Assembly (NCBI RefSeq): GCF_011604685.1
Contig: NZ_CP050063.1
Coordinates: 7,233,001-7,297,000, forward strand
Source: Spirosoma aureum
Lineage (GTDB): Bacteria; Bacteroidota; Bacteroidia; Cytophagales; Spirosomataceae
Direction: 5' to 3'
Length of the DNA stretch: 64,000 nt
A program made the translations under genes and the position numbers. Under the pieces are notes generated by a model that searched no databases, was not told the DNA's origin, and was given only the letters and a program-made list of their open reading frames with translations. This document shows, piece by piece, positions 25,553 to 35,198 of the stretch (its first letter is position 1; each line of letters starts with the position of its first letter).

Positions 25553-26929
25553 CTATTTATCCCACCAGACAGGCTGATAAATATCATCGACAACCGTTGC
25601 ATTCAAATTGTAATTGCGTTCATCCTGCGATGTTGGTAACCGCACAGGAATTGCTTTTTTCTGCGAATCCTGATTCGCTTTCAGTTGCGGAAATCCCGTT
25701 CGGCGCCAGTCGTTGTAGCCTTCCGGCGATGTGAATAAGGCCACATACTTCTGGTTGATAATTTTTTGCAGGGAGATCGTACTGGCCGTTTCACTGGCTG
25801 CTTTTTGCTTAAAATCGGCCGAAATATCTGATCCTGTGATCCGCTTGACCGATGCTGTAACGGCTGTGTTATAAGCCACTGCTGCTTCGGCCGCTTTTCC
25901 TAATCGCAGTTGCGCTTCGGCTTCCATGAATTTCGCTTCGGCGTAGGTCGCGATGGGTGTAGGTGAATCTGCCGATGCGATCGCCGGTCCCGGATCAGAG
26001 GCCGCCGTGTTGTCCGATTCTTCGGGGGCCAGCCCCGAATAGCCATTGTTTTCATCTTTGGCCACCAGATAGGGTAATCGCGGATCGGCATTCGTTTTCA
26101 AATAATCGACAAAAAACTTACCCATTTTGATGTAACCCGCGCGGTTCGACAGAAAATCGTACCATTGGTTGAAGCTACCGGCAATGTCGTAAAAGACGGC
26201 ATTCATATCGGGTTGATCAGCCGATACTTTGCTCAGCGATGCCATTACCTGCGTGGCGCTACCCGTTGGATCAAGCTGGCTCAGCCGATTGGCATACCGG
26301 GCTTTGATAATGTAAGCAGCATTGATCCAGGCTTTTACATCCCCTTTGAAGATGATGTCATCCGTACCGGGCAGAAACTGGTTCGCCGTTTGAGGTTGAC
26401 TCAGGTCCGTAATGGCCCCATCCAGTAGGGTCTGAATGCCTTTAATGACATCTTCCTGCTTATCATATTTGGGCTGGAAATTTCCCTGCAAACCTGTAGC
26501 CGCTTCATTAAATGGAACATCTCCCCAGAAATCCGTTGCAACACCGAAACTCAAAGCCATCAGTACCTTCGTCATACCCGAATAATACGGATTCCCGGTA
26601 CCATATTTATCGAGCAGGGTTCTGGTATTAATGAGTGTGCCATTATAAATCGTTGCCCATTCATTGGTTATGTCTGCCTCGGTGATGACATACTGCCCAA
26701 AGGTCTGGTACTGGAACTGGTTTCCGGCTGCCTGCTGGGCCAATACGCTGCTAATGCGACCGAGCTGCCCCCCATAGGTTGCAAATGTCGACACTTCAGC
26801 GCCCGATAACAGCAACGCTGCGGATGCGGTTTCCGGCGAGTTTGGATTAACGCCGTACTCATCAAACTGGTTTGTGCAGGAGCTGGTAGCCACGATCAAC
26901 ACCAGAACCCCAAGAAATATCTTTTTCAT
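25553..26929 (-). CDS. SusD/RagB-family outer-membrane lipoprotein 2
   Basis: A 458-residue lipoprotein. The start is the ATG at 26929, because it gives a lipoprotein signal peptide with Cys18 (TSSC). A longer frame would overlap the upstream susC gene by 86 bases. Family features are the post-Cys block FDEYGVNPNSPETAS, the helical core GVATDFWGDVPFNEA, AEAKFMEAEAQLRLGKAAEA and a C-terminal YNDWRRTGFPQL region. It is shorter than SusD 1 and of the compact RagB-like type. Together with the upstream SusC it should capture and import an unknown nutrient. Confidence 0.93.
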   Translation of the reverse strand: MKKIFLGVLVLIVATSSCTNQFDEYGVNPNSPETASAALLLSGAEVSTFATYGGQLGRISSVLAQQAAGNQFQYQTFGQYVITEADITNEWATIYNGTLINTRTLLDKYGTGNPYYSGMTKVLMALSFGVATDFWGDVPFNEAATGLQGNFQPKYDKQEDVIKGIQTLLDGAITDLSQPQTANQFLPGTDDIIFKGDVKAWINAAYIIKARYANRLSQLDPTGSATQVMASLSKVSADQPDMNAVFYDIAGSFNQWYDFLSNRAGYIKMGKFFVDYLKTNADPRLPYLVAKDENNGYSGLAPEESDNTAASDPGPAIASADSPTPIATYAEAKFMEAEAQLRLGKAAEAAVAYNTAVTASVKRITGSDISADFKQKAASETASTISLQKIINQKYVALFTSPEGYNDWRRTGFPQLKANQDSQKKAIPVRLPTSQDERNYNLNATVVDDIYQPVWWDK

Positions 26930-26951
26930 GTTTTGTCTGTCTTTAGGGTGA

Positions 26952-29900
26952 TTAGAAGCCGAAGTTGATGCCGAAGATGTAGGAACGTGTGCCAGGGTTA
27001 TTGAAATAATCGAACCCTTGCAGGTTTGATCCTGCACCGGTCAGGCTCGTTTCCGGATCGACGCCTTTGTAGTTGGTGTTGAGGTATAGATTTCGGCCCG
27101 TCAAGGATATGTCTACGTAATCGACGTATTTTTTCGGCTTGATCCGATAGCTCAGCCCAACTTCGCGTAGACGGAACCAGTTGACGTTTTCCACGAACTG
27201 CTCGGCAGCCCCACCGTTATCACCCAGATACCGACCGAAATAGTCAAGTGCCGAAATGGCTTTTGTATTCGCCGTTCCGTCGGCCATTACGCCCGGAATG
27301 ACATATGTATGTTCGCGGTCGGCAGATTCCTGCGTCCGACCGATCCGTTGCAGACGGGCATAGGTTCCATTCCAGATCGACCCACCCCGGCGAACGTCAA
27401 GCAATGCCGTTAATGTAATACCCTTGAACGTGAACGTATTACGAAGGTTGCCAAGCCATTGCGGATATGGGTTGCCGATGTTTTGCTGGGCTCCCTGCAA
27501 GGTTGGCAAACCATTTGTTCCGATGATCAGCTGCCCCTGGTCGTTGCGTTCCCACTTCGTTCCGTACAGCACGCCCAGTGGTTGGCCAACAATGGCATAG
27601 CCACCGATACCGTTAAAGGCCGACTCCAGACTTAGCTCGGTTACGCCTTCCGTTAGCCTGAGTACTTTACTACGGTTCATGGACCAGTTCAGGTTTACAT
27701 CCCAGGTAAAAGATGGTGTTTTGATGGCATTGATGCCTAACATAACCTCAACTCCCCGGTTACGCAATTGGCCTGAGTTGGTGTAACTGGCGGTGAAACC
27801 CGATGCCGGAGCCGTTGGACGTTGCAGCAGAATATCGACCGTTGTCTGACTATAAACCGTTACGTCCAGATCAATTTTGTTCTGGAGAAATTTGACGTTC
27901 AAACCGGCTTCAAGTCCCTTAACGCGTTCTGGCCGAAGGTTAGGCGTACCGACAATCTGGTTGTAATAAGCAAACCCGTTCACTCCTCCATACGGAAAAA
28001 TCAGCCCATTGGTGAAGCCATCCGTAAAAGACGGTTTCCCGAAGTAAGTTCGGGTCCGATAGGGAACCGGAGGAATACCGGATTCGGCATAAGCCAATCG
28101 TAGTTTACCGAACGATACGGGCGTATTTTTCAGCACCGACTCCGTAAATACCCACGATAGCGAAGCCGAGGGATAGAAGAAATTATTTTTCTGCGTCCTG
28201 TCAAATGTTGATGACCATTCGTTTCGGCCCGTTAGGGAGAGGTACAACTGATTGGCGTAGTCGAAATCGGCCTGGCCAAAAACAGCCGTTGTCAATCGGC
28301 GGGTGCCCGTATTGGATGCGTACAACTCAGCCGCGTTTCCCAGGTTGTAGAAGTCGGGAATCGAGAGGTTACGACCGCGGGAGAAGTTATCGGTAAAATT
28401 AAATGACGTGATGTTATGGCCAACTGTATAATTAACCCCAAATTTTTCACTGAATCGGTGTTCGCCCCGGAGCAGTAAATCGGCATACACATCGCGGCTG
28501 GTGATATTATCGTAGTTTACCTGGCCATACGTTTGCTGATTGTCATCACCATTGGAGCTGATCGAATAGACCTGCCGCCGGGCATCCGAATAGGCATCGA
28601 CCCCGATTTTATAGGTCAGATCCAGATGCGATGAGCGATGGTAATTCAGGTAAACGTTGCCCAGAACCCGGTTAATATCGTCCGTAAATGGATTGTTGTA
28701 AACGCTATAGAACGGATTGTCATAAAACGCATAATAGTTGCGGTTATAGCCATTGCCGTACTGATAATTCCGCAGGTCATAAGAGGCAGGTGCCCGCATC
28801 AGGCTTAGCATTACCCCGGCAACATTGCTACCATTCTGCGCTTTGATGCCACCCGATTTAATGTAGCTAACGGTGCCGCCAATCTTCAGATTATCAGTCA
28901 TGTTGGCGTCCGCCGTTAACCGGATCGTGTTCCGTTTGTAGTCCGTATTCGGCACAATACCGTTCTGAATCAGGTTACCGAATGAAATGCGGAAATTAGC
29001 CCTGTCGTTGCCACCGGCCAGCGCAACGTTTGTTGTGTGCGACACGGCCGTCTTGAAGAAATTCCCCGGATTGTCATAGGCCTGCAAGGTAGGGTCGCCC
29101 GAAATTTTCGGCCCCCAGCTATTAGGCGTACCGGCGGCCACGTCGTCGTCGGTACCCAGGCGCTGGTCGGGACCGGCGTCGGCTGTTTGGTACACTCCGC
29201 CCGATCCCTGAGCATAATCCGATTGCAGTTTGGGTAGTTTATTAACCTGAGAAAGCTCCAGACGATAGCTGACCGTTACACCGATACCGCGTTGATTGCG
29301 TCCTTTTTTGGTTGTGTAAATAATGGCCCCGTTTCCGGCTCTTGCCCCGTAAAGTGCTGAAGCTGCTGGCCCTTTCAGGATCGTAACAGAGGCAATATCG
29401 TCCGGATTGAGATCCAGCGCCCGGTTCGAGTTATTGACGCCCTGCAAATTGGCGTTAAATGGATAATCCGGTGGCGACGAAGTGACCGTTTCGTTATTGA
29501 TTGGAACTCCGTCGACAACAATCAACGGCTGTTGTTCACCCGTAAACGTTGAGGGGCCCCGCAGTACAATCTTACTGGATGCACCCGGAGTACCGGCCGA
29601 ACTGGTAACCAGAACGCCAGCGGTTTTAGCCGCAAGCCCCTGAATTACATTGGCTTCGCCCGATCGGGTAAGGGCATCGCCCTGTAGATTGGAAACCGAG
29701 TAGCCTAATGTTCGTTTTTCGCGTTGCGCGCCAAGGGCTGTTACGACTACTTCCTGTAGTTGTTTGGTATCGGCTTTCAGGGATACATTGATCGTTGATT
29801 GTGAACCGACCGCTATTTCCTGCGATTCGACGCCGATGAAACTGAAAATAAGCGTCGCATCGTCAGATACGTTGATACGGTAGTTTCCATCGGCATCCGA

Positions 29901-30056
29901 GTTCGTCCCCCGAGTCGTTCCTTTTATCTGGATGTTGGCACCGGGCAGAGCCTTCCCATCTTCCGCTGTGGTGATTTTCCCCGTCACGCTTCGTTCCTGT
30001 GCATATGCAAAGCCTGTCGAGCCAAGCAGCACGAGTAATAAGAAAAGTTTTTTCAT
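26952..30056 (-). CDS. SusC/RagA-family TonB-dependent outer-membrane transporter 2
   Basis: A 1034-residue transporter. Signal peptide 1-19 (YAQ site), a carboxypeptidase-regulatory-like domain 22-95 (VTGKITTAEDGKALPGANI) and the plug start near QEVVVTALGAQREKRTLGYS (101-120). The plug motif VTILKGPAASALYGARAGNG is followed by a barrel ending in YIFGINFGF. The -EKRTLGYS- block places it with the SusC type that commonly pairs with compact SusD proteins. The gap to SusD 2 is 22 bases. No adjacent sigma/anti-sigma or hybrid regulator. Confidence 0.95.
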   Translation of the reverse strand: MKKLFLLLVLLGSTGFAYAQERSVTGKITTAEDGKALPGANIQIKGTTRGTNSDADGNYRINVSDDATLIFSFIGVESQEIAVGSQSTINVSLKADTKQLQEVVVTALGAQREKRTLGYSVSNLQGDALTRSGEANVIQGLAAKTAGVLVTSSAGTPGASSKIVLRGPSTFTGEQQPLIVVDGVPINNETVTSSPPDYPFNANLQGVNNSNRALDLNPDDIASVTILKGPAASALYGARAGNGAIIYTTKKGRNQRGIGVTVSYRLELSQVNKLPKLQSDYAQGSGGVYQTADAGPDQRLGTDDDVAAGTPNSWGPKISGDPTLQAYDNPGNFFKTAVSHTTNVALAGGNDRANFRISFGNLIQNGIVPNTDYKRNTIRLTADANMTDNLKIGGTVSYIKSGGIKAQNGSNVAGVMLSLMRAPASYDLRNYQYGNGYNRNYYAFYDNPFYSVYNNPFTDDINRVLGNVYLNYHRSSHLDLTYKIGVDAYSDARRQVYSISSNGDDNQQTYGQVNYDNITSRDVYADLLLRGEHRFSEKFGVNYTVGHNITSFNFTDNFSRGRNLSIPDFYNLGNAAELYASNTGTRRLTTAVFGQADFDYANQLYLSLTGRNEWSSTFDRTQKNNFFYPSASLSWVFTESVLKNTPVSFGKLRLAYAESGIPPVPYRTRTYFGKPSFTDGFTNGLIFPYGGVNGFAYYNQIVGTPNLRPERVKGLEAGLNVKFLQNKIDLDVTVYSQTTVDILLQRPTAPASGFTASYTNSGQLRNRGVEVMLGINAIKTPSFTWDVNLNWSMNRSKVLRLTEGVTELSLESAFNGIGGYAIVGQPLGVLYGTKWERNDQGQLIIGTNGLPTLQGAQQNIGNPYPQWLGNLRNTFTFKGITLTALLDVRRGGSIWNGTYARLQRIGRTQESADREHTYVIPGVMADGTANTKAISALDYFGRYLGDNGGAAEQFVENVNWFRLREVGLSYRIKPKKYVDYVDISLTGRNLYLNTNYKGVDPETSLTGAGSNLQGFDYFNNPGTRSYIFGINFGF

Positions 30057-30185
30057 GGGTAAGTTGTTGTTTTAGAATAATAGTTACAATACTATATGTG
30101 GATAGAGACCACTGGATAGCAGCGGAAAGTGTATGAACGGTAGAATTAAAGCTTGTTAAACCCGTTAACGGGCTGGTAGAGGAGG

Positions 30186-30587
30186 CTACAATGGCGTTAG
30201 AGTACGGACCGCCGGAATCGTTTTTGGGGTAGAAATCGTTAAGTCCCGAACAATAATTTCGAGACCATTGGACACTTTTAGCTGGTAATCACCATCGGCT
30301 AATTCGGTCAGATCGATATTGAGCCGCATCGTTGTATCCGTTTGGTTCATAAGTCGCTCAAACAGTAAATTACCTTTGAGGTCATTGAGCTGCACACTGA
30401 CCTGCCCGCCCAACTGTTTGTCTACATTAACGCGCAACTTTGTTTGATCCATCGACACATAGGCGCCCACTTTGTAATGCGCCAATTCTGTCGGACGAGT
30501 GCGTTGCTTTGCCTGTGGAATTGGTGAAGCAAATGCTGAAAAACTAACGACCAAAGCAACTAATAAGGAAATAGTAAATGTCCTCAT
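30186..30587 (-). CDS. Small exported protein, unknown function
   Basis: A 133-residue protein with signal peptide 1-20 (AFA-S). The mature part is beta-rich: KLRVNVDKQLGGQVSVQLNDLKGNLLFERLM, then MRLNIDLTELADGDYQLKVSNGLEIIVRDL (each described here by its strands). This resembles the beta-sandwich of T9SS sorting-type domains (strand pattern NxxGxLxxxxxx / DLxxLxxGxYxLxV). However, it is a stand-alone domain rather than a C-terminal tag and it continues past the usual end. It lies about 130 bases upstream of SusC 2 on the same strand. Confidence 0.7.
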   Translation of the reverse strand: MRTFTISLLVALVVSFSAFASPIPQAKQRTRPTELAHYKVGAYVSMDQTKLRVNVDKQLGGQVSVQLNDLKGNLLFERLMNQTDTTMRLNIDLTELADGDYQLKVSNGLEIIVRDLTISTPKTIPAVRTLTPL

Positions 30588-30849
30588 GGCAGTAGTGTTG
30601 ACGTTTGTAGATGATTTTTCAGTCGAGTTACCCCGCCCGATGGCCTAAAGACTAACGTGTACTACCGATTGTTGTGTTATTTAGCTAAAAGGTTGTACCG
30701 ATCCATGATTGGTAAAAAAACGGTATGAATGGCGCAATAACCATCCGAACTCTTACTGTAGGCAATGGAAAATAAACAGCAGGCGGTAACCTGCCAGTGT
30801 ATGGCTTCGGAGCGTACTGAATCTATTGAACTACTATGCCGTCCGGCTA

Positions 30850-31794
30850 CTATTTTTCATACGAAAATCCCTTTTGCTTCTCGCTGATTTGAGCGGTCTG
30901 GGCCAGCAGTGCCGTATGGTCAAAAGACTGGGTTACCGTTTTGTGGATGTTCTTGCAGATTGTGTCGAGTGGCAGATCATTATCATCGGTACCGAACGGA
31001 TTTTCAATTTCTTCGGCAATGATTTCAAGGCTGGCCAGTACATAAAAGACAAATACGACCAGTGGAACAACCAGGTAGTGCAGGTTTGACACATAACCCA
31101 GTGGTAAGGTGAGGCAATACGTAAAAATAAACTTCTTGATAAATGAACTGTAGGAAAACGGAATCGGGGTGTTTTTGATCCGTTCGCAGGCTCCGCACGT
31201 ATCCATCAGAGACTGTATTTCCGGATTGAGGATGATCAGGTGTTCAGGTAGCAAAACACCTTGTCGTTGTAGCTCATGAAGCTTTCCAAAAATTGATAGC
31301 GCGAGTTGCTGAGGTACGTGTTCGCTCAAATGCAGATTACTGATACTGAATGACCTGGTTTCGGTAAATTCTTTCTCGATGGCGTGTTGACGCAGGTGAT
31401 TTTTTAACGCAAAAGCAAAGTTTGGAATCATTGCCCGGAAAAACTCACGCGCTTCGACCTGGTCCGTATCGAGTAGCTGGTCCATCTTGAGCGCCATATT
31501 TCGGCTGTTATTTACAAGCCCTCCCCATAATTTCCGCCCCTCCCACCAGCGGTCGTAGGCCGTATTGGTGCGAAAGACAAGCAGCATCGATATCACAAAG
31601 CTCAGCAACGTGTGCATGAGCGAGAGGTTCTTAAGGTGAGGGTTTTCGCTTAAATCGAATAGTTCAAGAATATGGACAATAATGAACGAGTAAACACCTA
31701 CCCCGATCAAAACGGGCAGGAGTTTACGCACAGTGTCGGCCCGGTTGAAGGTGATAATGAACCGGAACCAATCCTTGGGGTTATAGTTGACCAT
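30850..31794 (-). CDS. Bestrophin-family (RFP-TM) channel-like protein
   Basis: A 314-residue membrane protein, start at the ATG at 31794 (MVNYNPKDWFRFI); nine more in-frame residues upstream look non-native. The family pattern is clear: an N-terminal WF.FI segment, the helix LSFVISMLLVFRTNTAYDRWWEGRKLWGGLVNNSRN (seen as adjoining blocks), PLGYVSNLHYLVVPLV and a C-terminal EIENPFGTDDNDLPLD. Bacterial bestrophins form pentameric ion channels in the inner membrane. Which ion it passes cannot be read. Its start lies 147 bases from the divergent T9SS plug gene. Confidence 0.92.
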   Translation of the reverse strand: MVNYNPKDWFRFIITFNRADTVRKLLPVLIGVGVYSFIIVHILELFDLSENPHLKNLSLMHTLLSFVISMLLVFRTNTAYDRWWEGRKLWGGLVNNSRNMALKMDQLLDTDQVEAREFFRAMIPNFAFALKNHLRQHAIEKEFTETRSFSISNLHLSEHVPQQLALSIFGKLHELQRQGVLLPEHLIILNPEIQSLMDTCGACERIKNTPIPFSYSSFIKKFIFTYCLTLPLGYVSNLHYLVVPLVVFVFYVLASLEIIAEEIENPFGTDDNDLPLDTICKNIHKTVTQSFDHTALLAQTAQISEKQKGFSYEK

Positions 31795-31941
31795 ACAGTG
31801 GTTTGGTTGAGTAAACCTCAATCTTACGAGGTTTTGACAAAAATATCAACGTTTAAATTCGCCTAAGGTTGACATCTTTACATAATCATTCCGGCATGGT
31901 ATCGTTCATATTCCTAGTTCGTCCCATTAAAAACTCATTAA

Positions 31942-33240
31942 ATGACTGTTTTTCAACGAGTCCTTTCGATTCTGTTTGTCTGGATGTCGACTACGGCTCT
32001 CCACGCACAACAACTCCAGGCAATCGACCGGATTTATGACCCTAAAGTTCAGACCGTATTACTGTTTCCGCAGGTTAGTGCAAACCCAAACGATCCGTCG
32101 CTGGCCTTAAATCCTCCCGTTATTTCGCTTGACGAACAGATAGCCCTGCAACTGGAATTTGACGATCTGACGGCTGATTACCGGTCATTTCGTGCCCGCC
32201 TTGTTCACTGTAATGCCGACTGGCAAAAGTCAGTCCTGAATGACATCGAGTTTACCTACGAATATAACGACAATCCAATCACCGATTACCAGGTATCGCT
32301 GAATACTAAAATTCCGTATTATCACTATCGCTTCACCCTCCCCCGAGTGAAACTGCCCGGCAATTATCTGCTGGTGATCTATGATGAACGGAATCGAAAT
32401 AATACGATTCTGACGCGTCGATTCTGCACCTATCAAAACCGGGTAGCCATAGCGGCCAGTGTTCGATTTTCAACGGACCCATCCCGGCAGTTTTCTGATC
32501 AGCAGATCGATCTGGCCATTAATTACAAAGGCTATCAGGTTATTTCTCCGCAGGACGATTTTAAAGTAGTCATTCGCCAGAATTACCGCGATGATCGGGT
32601 TATTCGGGGCCTTCGCCCGACCAATGTGCAGGCTTTTGACCAGGTTATCGAGTATCGTCTGATCGATTTAAGTAATACAATGCCAGGAGGCAATGAATTT
32701 CGATTTTTCGATACGCGAACCGTATTATCTCGTGCCAATTATATCGAACGAATCGACCGGAATGCTGACCACAATGTTGCGTATGTCCAAGTCGATCAGC
32801 CACGAAGCCGGGGCCCTTACATCCAGAGTGATGATTTCAATGGCTTTTTCGTGATCGATCACCGCGAAACGGGTAATGGACAAACAGGTGCCGACTACAT
32901 TGAGACGGTCTTTACATTACGCATACCCGAAGCGCCGGGCGTGAATGTATACGTCAATGGCGCGTTCAATTTCTGGGAGTTAAATGACCGAAATCGTATG
33001 TCGTTTGATTCGGTTCTGGGCGCTTATCGGGCTTCGATTCTGCTTAAGCAGGGCGTATATAACTACGATTACATTGTGCAGACAACGACCGGACAGCCCA
33101 AGGTCGATGAGAATTACATTGAAGGGAGCTTTTCGTCGACCGAAAATGACTACGAAGTATTTGTCTACCACCGTCCGCCCGCATCTCGTGCCGATCAACT
33201 GGTTTCGTATCAGAAAGTAGGCGTAAACAAGCGAAAGTAA
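31942..33240 (+). CDS. Type IX secretion system plug protein (former DUF5103)
   Basis: A 432-residue exported protein with signal peptide 1-22. Early blocks YDPKVQTVLLFP and SLDEQIALQLEFDDL, then the core FRARLVHCNADWQKS, EYNDNPITDYQVS and LPGNYLLVIYDERN, are the signature of the DUF5103 family. That family was later recognised as the plug that closes the SprA translocon of the type IX secretion system. An immunoglobulin-like domain with VYVNGAFNFWELNDRNRM lies towards the C-terminus. Its presence implies a T9SS in this organism; other T9SS genes are not in the window. Confidence 0.9.
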   Translation: MTVFQRVLSILFVWMSTTALHAQQLQAIDRIYDPKVQTVLLFPQVSANPNDPSLALNPPVISLDEQIALQLEFDDLTADYRSFRARLVHCNADWQKSVLNDIEFTYEYNDNPITDYQVSLNTKIPYYHYRFTLPRVKLPGNYLLVIYDERNRNNTILTRRFCTYQNRVAIAASVRFSTDPSRQFSDQQIDLAINYKGYQVISPQDDFKVVIRQNYRDDRVIRGLRPTNVQAFDQVIEYRLIDLSNTMPGGNEFRFFDTRTVLSRANYIERIDRNADHNVAYVQVDQPRSRGPYIQSDDFNGFFVIDHRETGNGQTGADYIETVFTLRIPEAPGVNVYVNGAFNFWELNDRNRMSFDSVLGAYRASILLKQGVYNYDYIVQTTTGQPKVDENYIEGSFSSTENDYEVFVYHRPPASRADQLVSYQKVGVNKRK

Positions 33241-33244
33241 AAGC

Positions 33245-33272
33245 AGGGCGGACGGCTGTGGCTATCCGCCCT
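33245..33272. terminator. Hairpin between convergent T9SS plug and ychF genes
   Basis: Eight-base stem AGGGCGGA / TCCGCCCT with a 12-base loop, directly after the plug-protein stop. No strong T-run follows, so the assignment as a terminator is tentative. Confidence 0.5.
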
Positions 33273-33282
33273 ATCTGTCCAG

Positions 33283-34383
33283 TTAAGCGCTATGGAGGAA
33301 TTCCATAATATCGCCGTCCTGAACGATGTACTCTTTGCCTTCAACGGCTAACTTGCCCGCTTCGCGAACACCCGATTCGGTCTTGAACTGCTTGAAGTCG
33401 GGGAGTTTCATCACCTGCGCCCGTATAAATTTCCTCTCGAAGTCGGAGTGGATCACACCAGCGGCCTGTGGTGCCTTCCAGCCTTTATGGATCGTCCAGG
33501 CACGAACCTCCTTAACGCCCGCTGTGAAGTACGTAATCAGACCAAGCAGGTGATAAGAGGCTTTGATGAGTTTACTCAAACCCGATTCCGTCAAGCCATA
33601 TTCGCCCAGGAACAGTTCGCGTTCTTCGGGATCTTCCATTTCGGCGATCTGCGATTCGATTCCTGCGCTGATCACAATGACCTCAGCCCCTTCGTCTTTA
33701 ACCGCTTCCCGTAGCGCGTCAGAATACGCATTACCGTTGGGCAGCGACCCTTCATCTACATTGGCAACATAAATCACCGGTTTCACCGTCAGCAGAGAGA
33801 TGTCGCTAATGGCTGTTTCGCGCTCTTCGGGCGAAACCTGCACCGTCCGGGCACTTTTGCCCGATTCGAGGGCCGTTTTATACAGTTTCAGAATCTCCAG
33901 TTCGGCTTTTGCTTTGGCATCGCCTACCCTAGCCGCTTTATCGATCCGCTGGATTTTCTTATCGACCGATTCCAGATCCTTCAACTGAAGTTCAGCATCA
34001 ATAATTTCCTTGTCCGATATGGGGTTAACCTTACCTTCCACGTGCACGATGTTGTCGTCTTCAAAACACCGGATAACATGAACGATGGCATCAACCTCCC
34101 GAATGTTTGCCAGGAACTTATTGCCTAATCCGGCACCCTGACTGGCTCCTTTAACCAATCCGGCAATGTCGACAAACTCAATGATGGTTGGTACCACCTT
34201 TTGGGGCTTCACCAGTTCTTCGAGCGTATCCAAACGCTCATCGGGTACGGTTACAACCCCAACGTTTGGTTCTATTGTACAGAATGGGTAATTGGCGGCT
34301 TCGGCCTTCCCACTCGAAATCGCGTTAAAAAGCGTTGATTTACCCACATTTGGCAAACCCACGATACCACATTGAAGTCCCAT
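33283..34383 (-). CDS. ychF: Redox-regulated ATPase YchF (Obg family)
   Basis: A 366-residue ribosome-associated P-loop NTPase. The start is the ATG at 34383 (MGLQCGIVGLPNVGKST); a TTG two codons upstream is unneeded. G1 motif GLPNVGKST is at 9-17, G3 DIAGLVKGAS follows, and the NVDE motif replaces the GTP-specific NKxD, explaining the family's ATP preference. The TGS domain closes the protein with the block AWTIHKGWKAPQAAGVIHSDFE and the end GKEYIVQDGDIMEFLHSA. Length is standard. Role: stress-linked translation factor. Confidence 0.98.
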   Translation of the reverse strand: MGLQCGIVGLPNVGKSTLFNAISSGKAEAANYPFCTIEPNVGVVTVPDERLDTLEELVKPQKVVPTIIEFVDIAGLVKGASQGAGLGNKFLANIREVDAIVHVIRCFEDDNIVHVEGKVNPISDKEIIDAELQLKDLESVDKKIQRIDKAARVGDAKAKAELEILKLYKTALESGKSARTVQVSPEERETAISDISLLTVKPVIYVANVDEGSLPNGNAYSDALREAVKDEGAEVIVISAGIESQIAEMEDPEERELFLGEYGLTESGLSKLIKASYHLLGLITYFTAGVKEVRAWTIHKGWKAPQAAGVIHSDFERKFIRAQVMKLPDFKQFKTESGVREAGKLAVEGKEYIVQDGDIMEFLHSA

Positions 34384-34394
34384 AGTCAATTAAA

Positions 34395-34470
34395 AATGAG
34401 TGAATGAATGAATAAGTGACTATCCTATCGTATAGGCTTCACTCATTCGCTCATTCACAATTCACTCATT
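34395..34470. repeat. GAGTGAATGA-type inverted repeat, upstream of ychF
   Basis: Left copy of repeated GAGTGAATGAATGAA units at 34395-34415 faces TTCACTCATT-type units at 34435-34470, an imperfect inverted repeat. It lies between the ychF start and the end of the PUR gene, and is of the same type as the inverted repeats at 41256 and 55146. Confidence 0.55.
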
Positions 34471-34489
34471 GTTTTTGCAAAATTACAAC

Positions 34490-34519
34490 AAAAAAAGCCT
34501 TCGGCGCGGAGCCAAGGCT
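34490..34519 (-). terminator. Terminator of the PUR-family gene
   Basis: On the minus strand a stem AGCCTTGGC / GCCGAAGGCT (one bulge) is followed by seven T. It is the only good intrinsic terminator downstream of the gene ending at 34607. Confidence 0.7.
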
Positions 34520-34606
34520 GATGAATCAGGTAATGAGCCTGGTACTGGTCAAAAGTAAGCGTGTATAGTTAATTCATAAACGAAAGTTTGTCGATAAAAA
34601 ATTCAT

Positions 34607-34927
34607 TTATTCCCACTTCAATTCGCTGGCGAAGTCGTCCTGTTCATCGCGTTGTGCAAACTGCGAAAAATCGACATCGGGCATGAGTTCGCTTTTAACG
34701 TGTTCCACTGTTTCCTGAAGGGCTTCGATAAATTTATCGAAGTCTTCTTTATAAAGAAAGATCTTATGTTTTTCATACACAAATCCATCGCCCTGCGGGT
34801 GTCGTCGGCTCTCGGTAATGGTCAAATAATAATCGTTGGCACGAGTCGATTTGACGTCGAAAAAATACGTCCGTTTACCCGCCCGAACCCGCTTGGAATA
34901 GATCTTTTCCCGTTCTCTTTCGTCCAC
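34607..34927 (-). CDS. DUF3276/PUR-family nucleic-acid-binding protein
   Basis: A 106-residue protein of the bacterial PUR-alpha-like family. The PUR repeat reads IYSKRVRAGKRTYFFDVKST, then DYYLTITESRR and KHKIFLYKEDFDKFIEAL, with the basic and aromatic residues used for single-stranded nucleic-acid binding. The acidic C-terminal tail (DVDFSQFAQRDEQDDFASELKWE) is typical. It is highly conserved across Bacteroidota. The exact cellular role is not settled. Confidence 0.93.
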   Translation of the reverse strand: MDEREREKIYSKRVRAGKRTYFFDVKSTRANDYYLTITESRRHPQGDGFVYEKHKIFLYKEDFDKFIEALQETVEHVKSELMPDVDFSQFAQRDEQDDFASELKWE

Positions 34928-35075
34928 AATCAGTGAGGTTTAGTACATCGTAAAGGCTAAAGATACGGGCAATCAAGGCAGAACAAAAATAATGGCCGTA
35001 AATATATTTCGGGGTCATTTTGCCCCGAAAAGCGGTAAGGTTGTAGAGTCCATTCTACAGTTTTTTGACTAAATG

Positions 35076-35107
35076 CTTGGTAGTTAGGTTCATTTGAGCT
35101 ATCTTTG
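35076..35107 (+). promoter_or_regulatory. Promoter of the rlpA-like gene
   Basis: -33 element CTTG (35076-35079), 20-base spacer, -7 element TATCTTTG (35100-35107). The implied transcription start near 35114 lies downstream of an in-frame potential start at 35094. That favours the ATG at 35199 as the true start. Confidence 0.68.
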
Positions 35108-35198
35108 TTTTATAGGAATTGCACTTTTTGGGGACGGAGGAGATCGGAATTTACAACTGATTGACCTTCGTTTATTTTTTCACGTAACCAAAAGCTGT

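Noticed and set aside
26930..27037. Upstream extension of SusD 2
   Set aside because: It overlaps the end of SusC 2 and lies before a perfect lipoprotein signal peptide at the chosen start.
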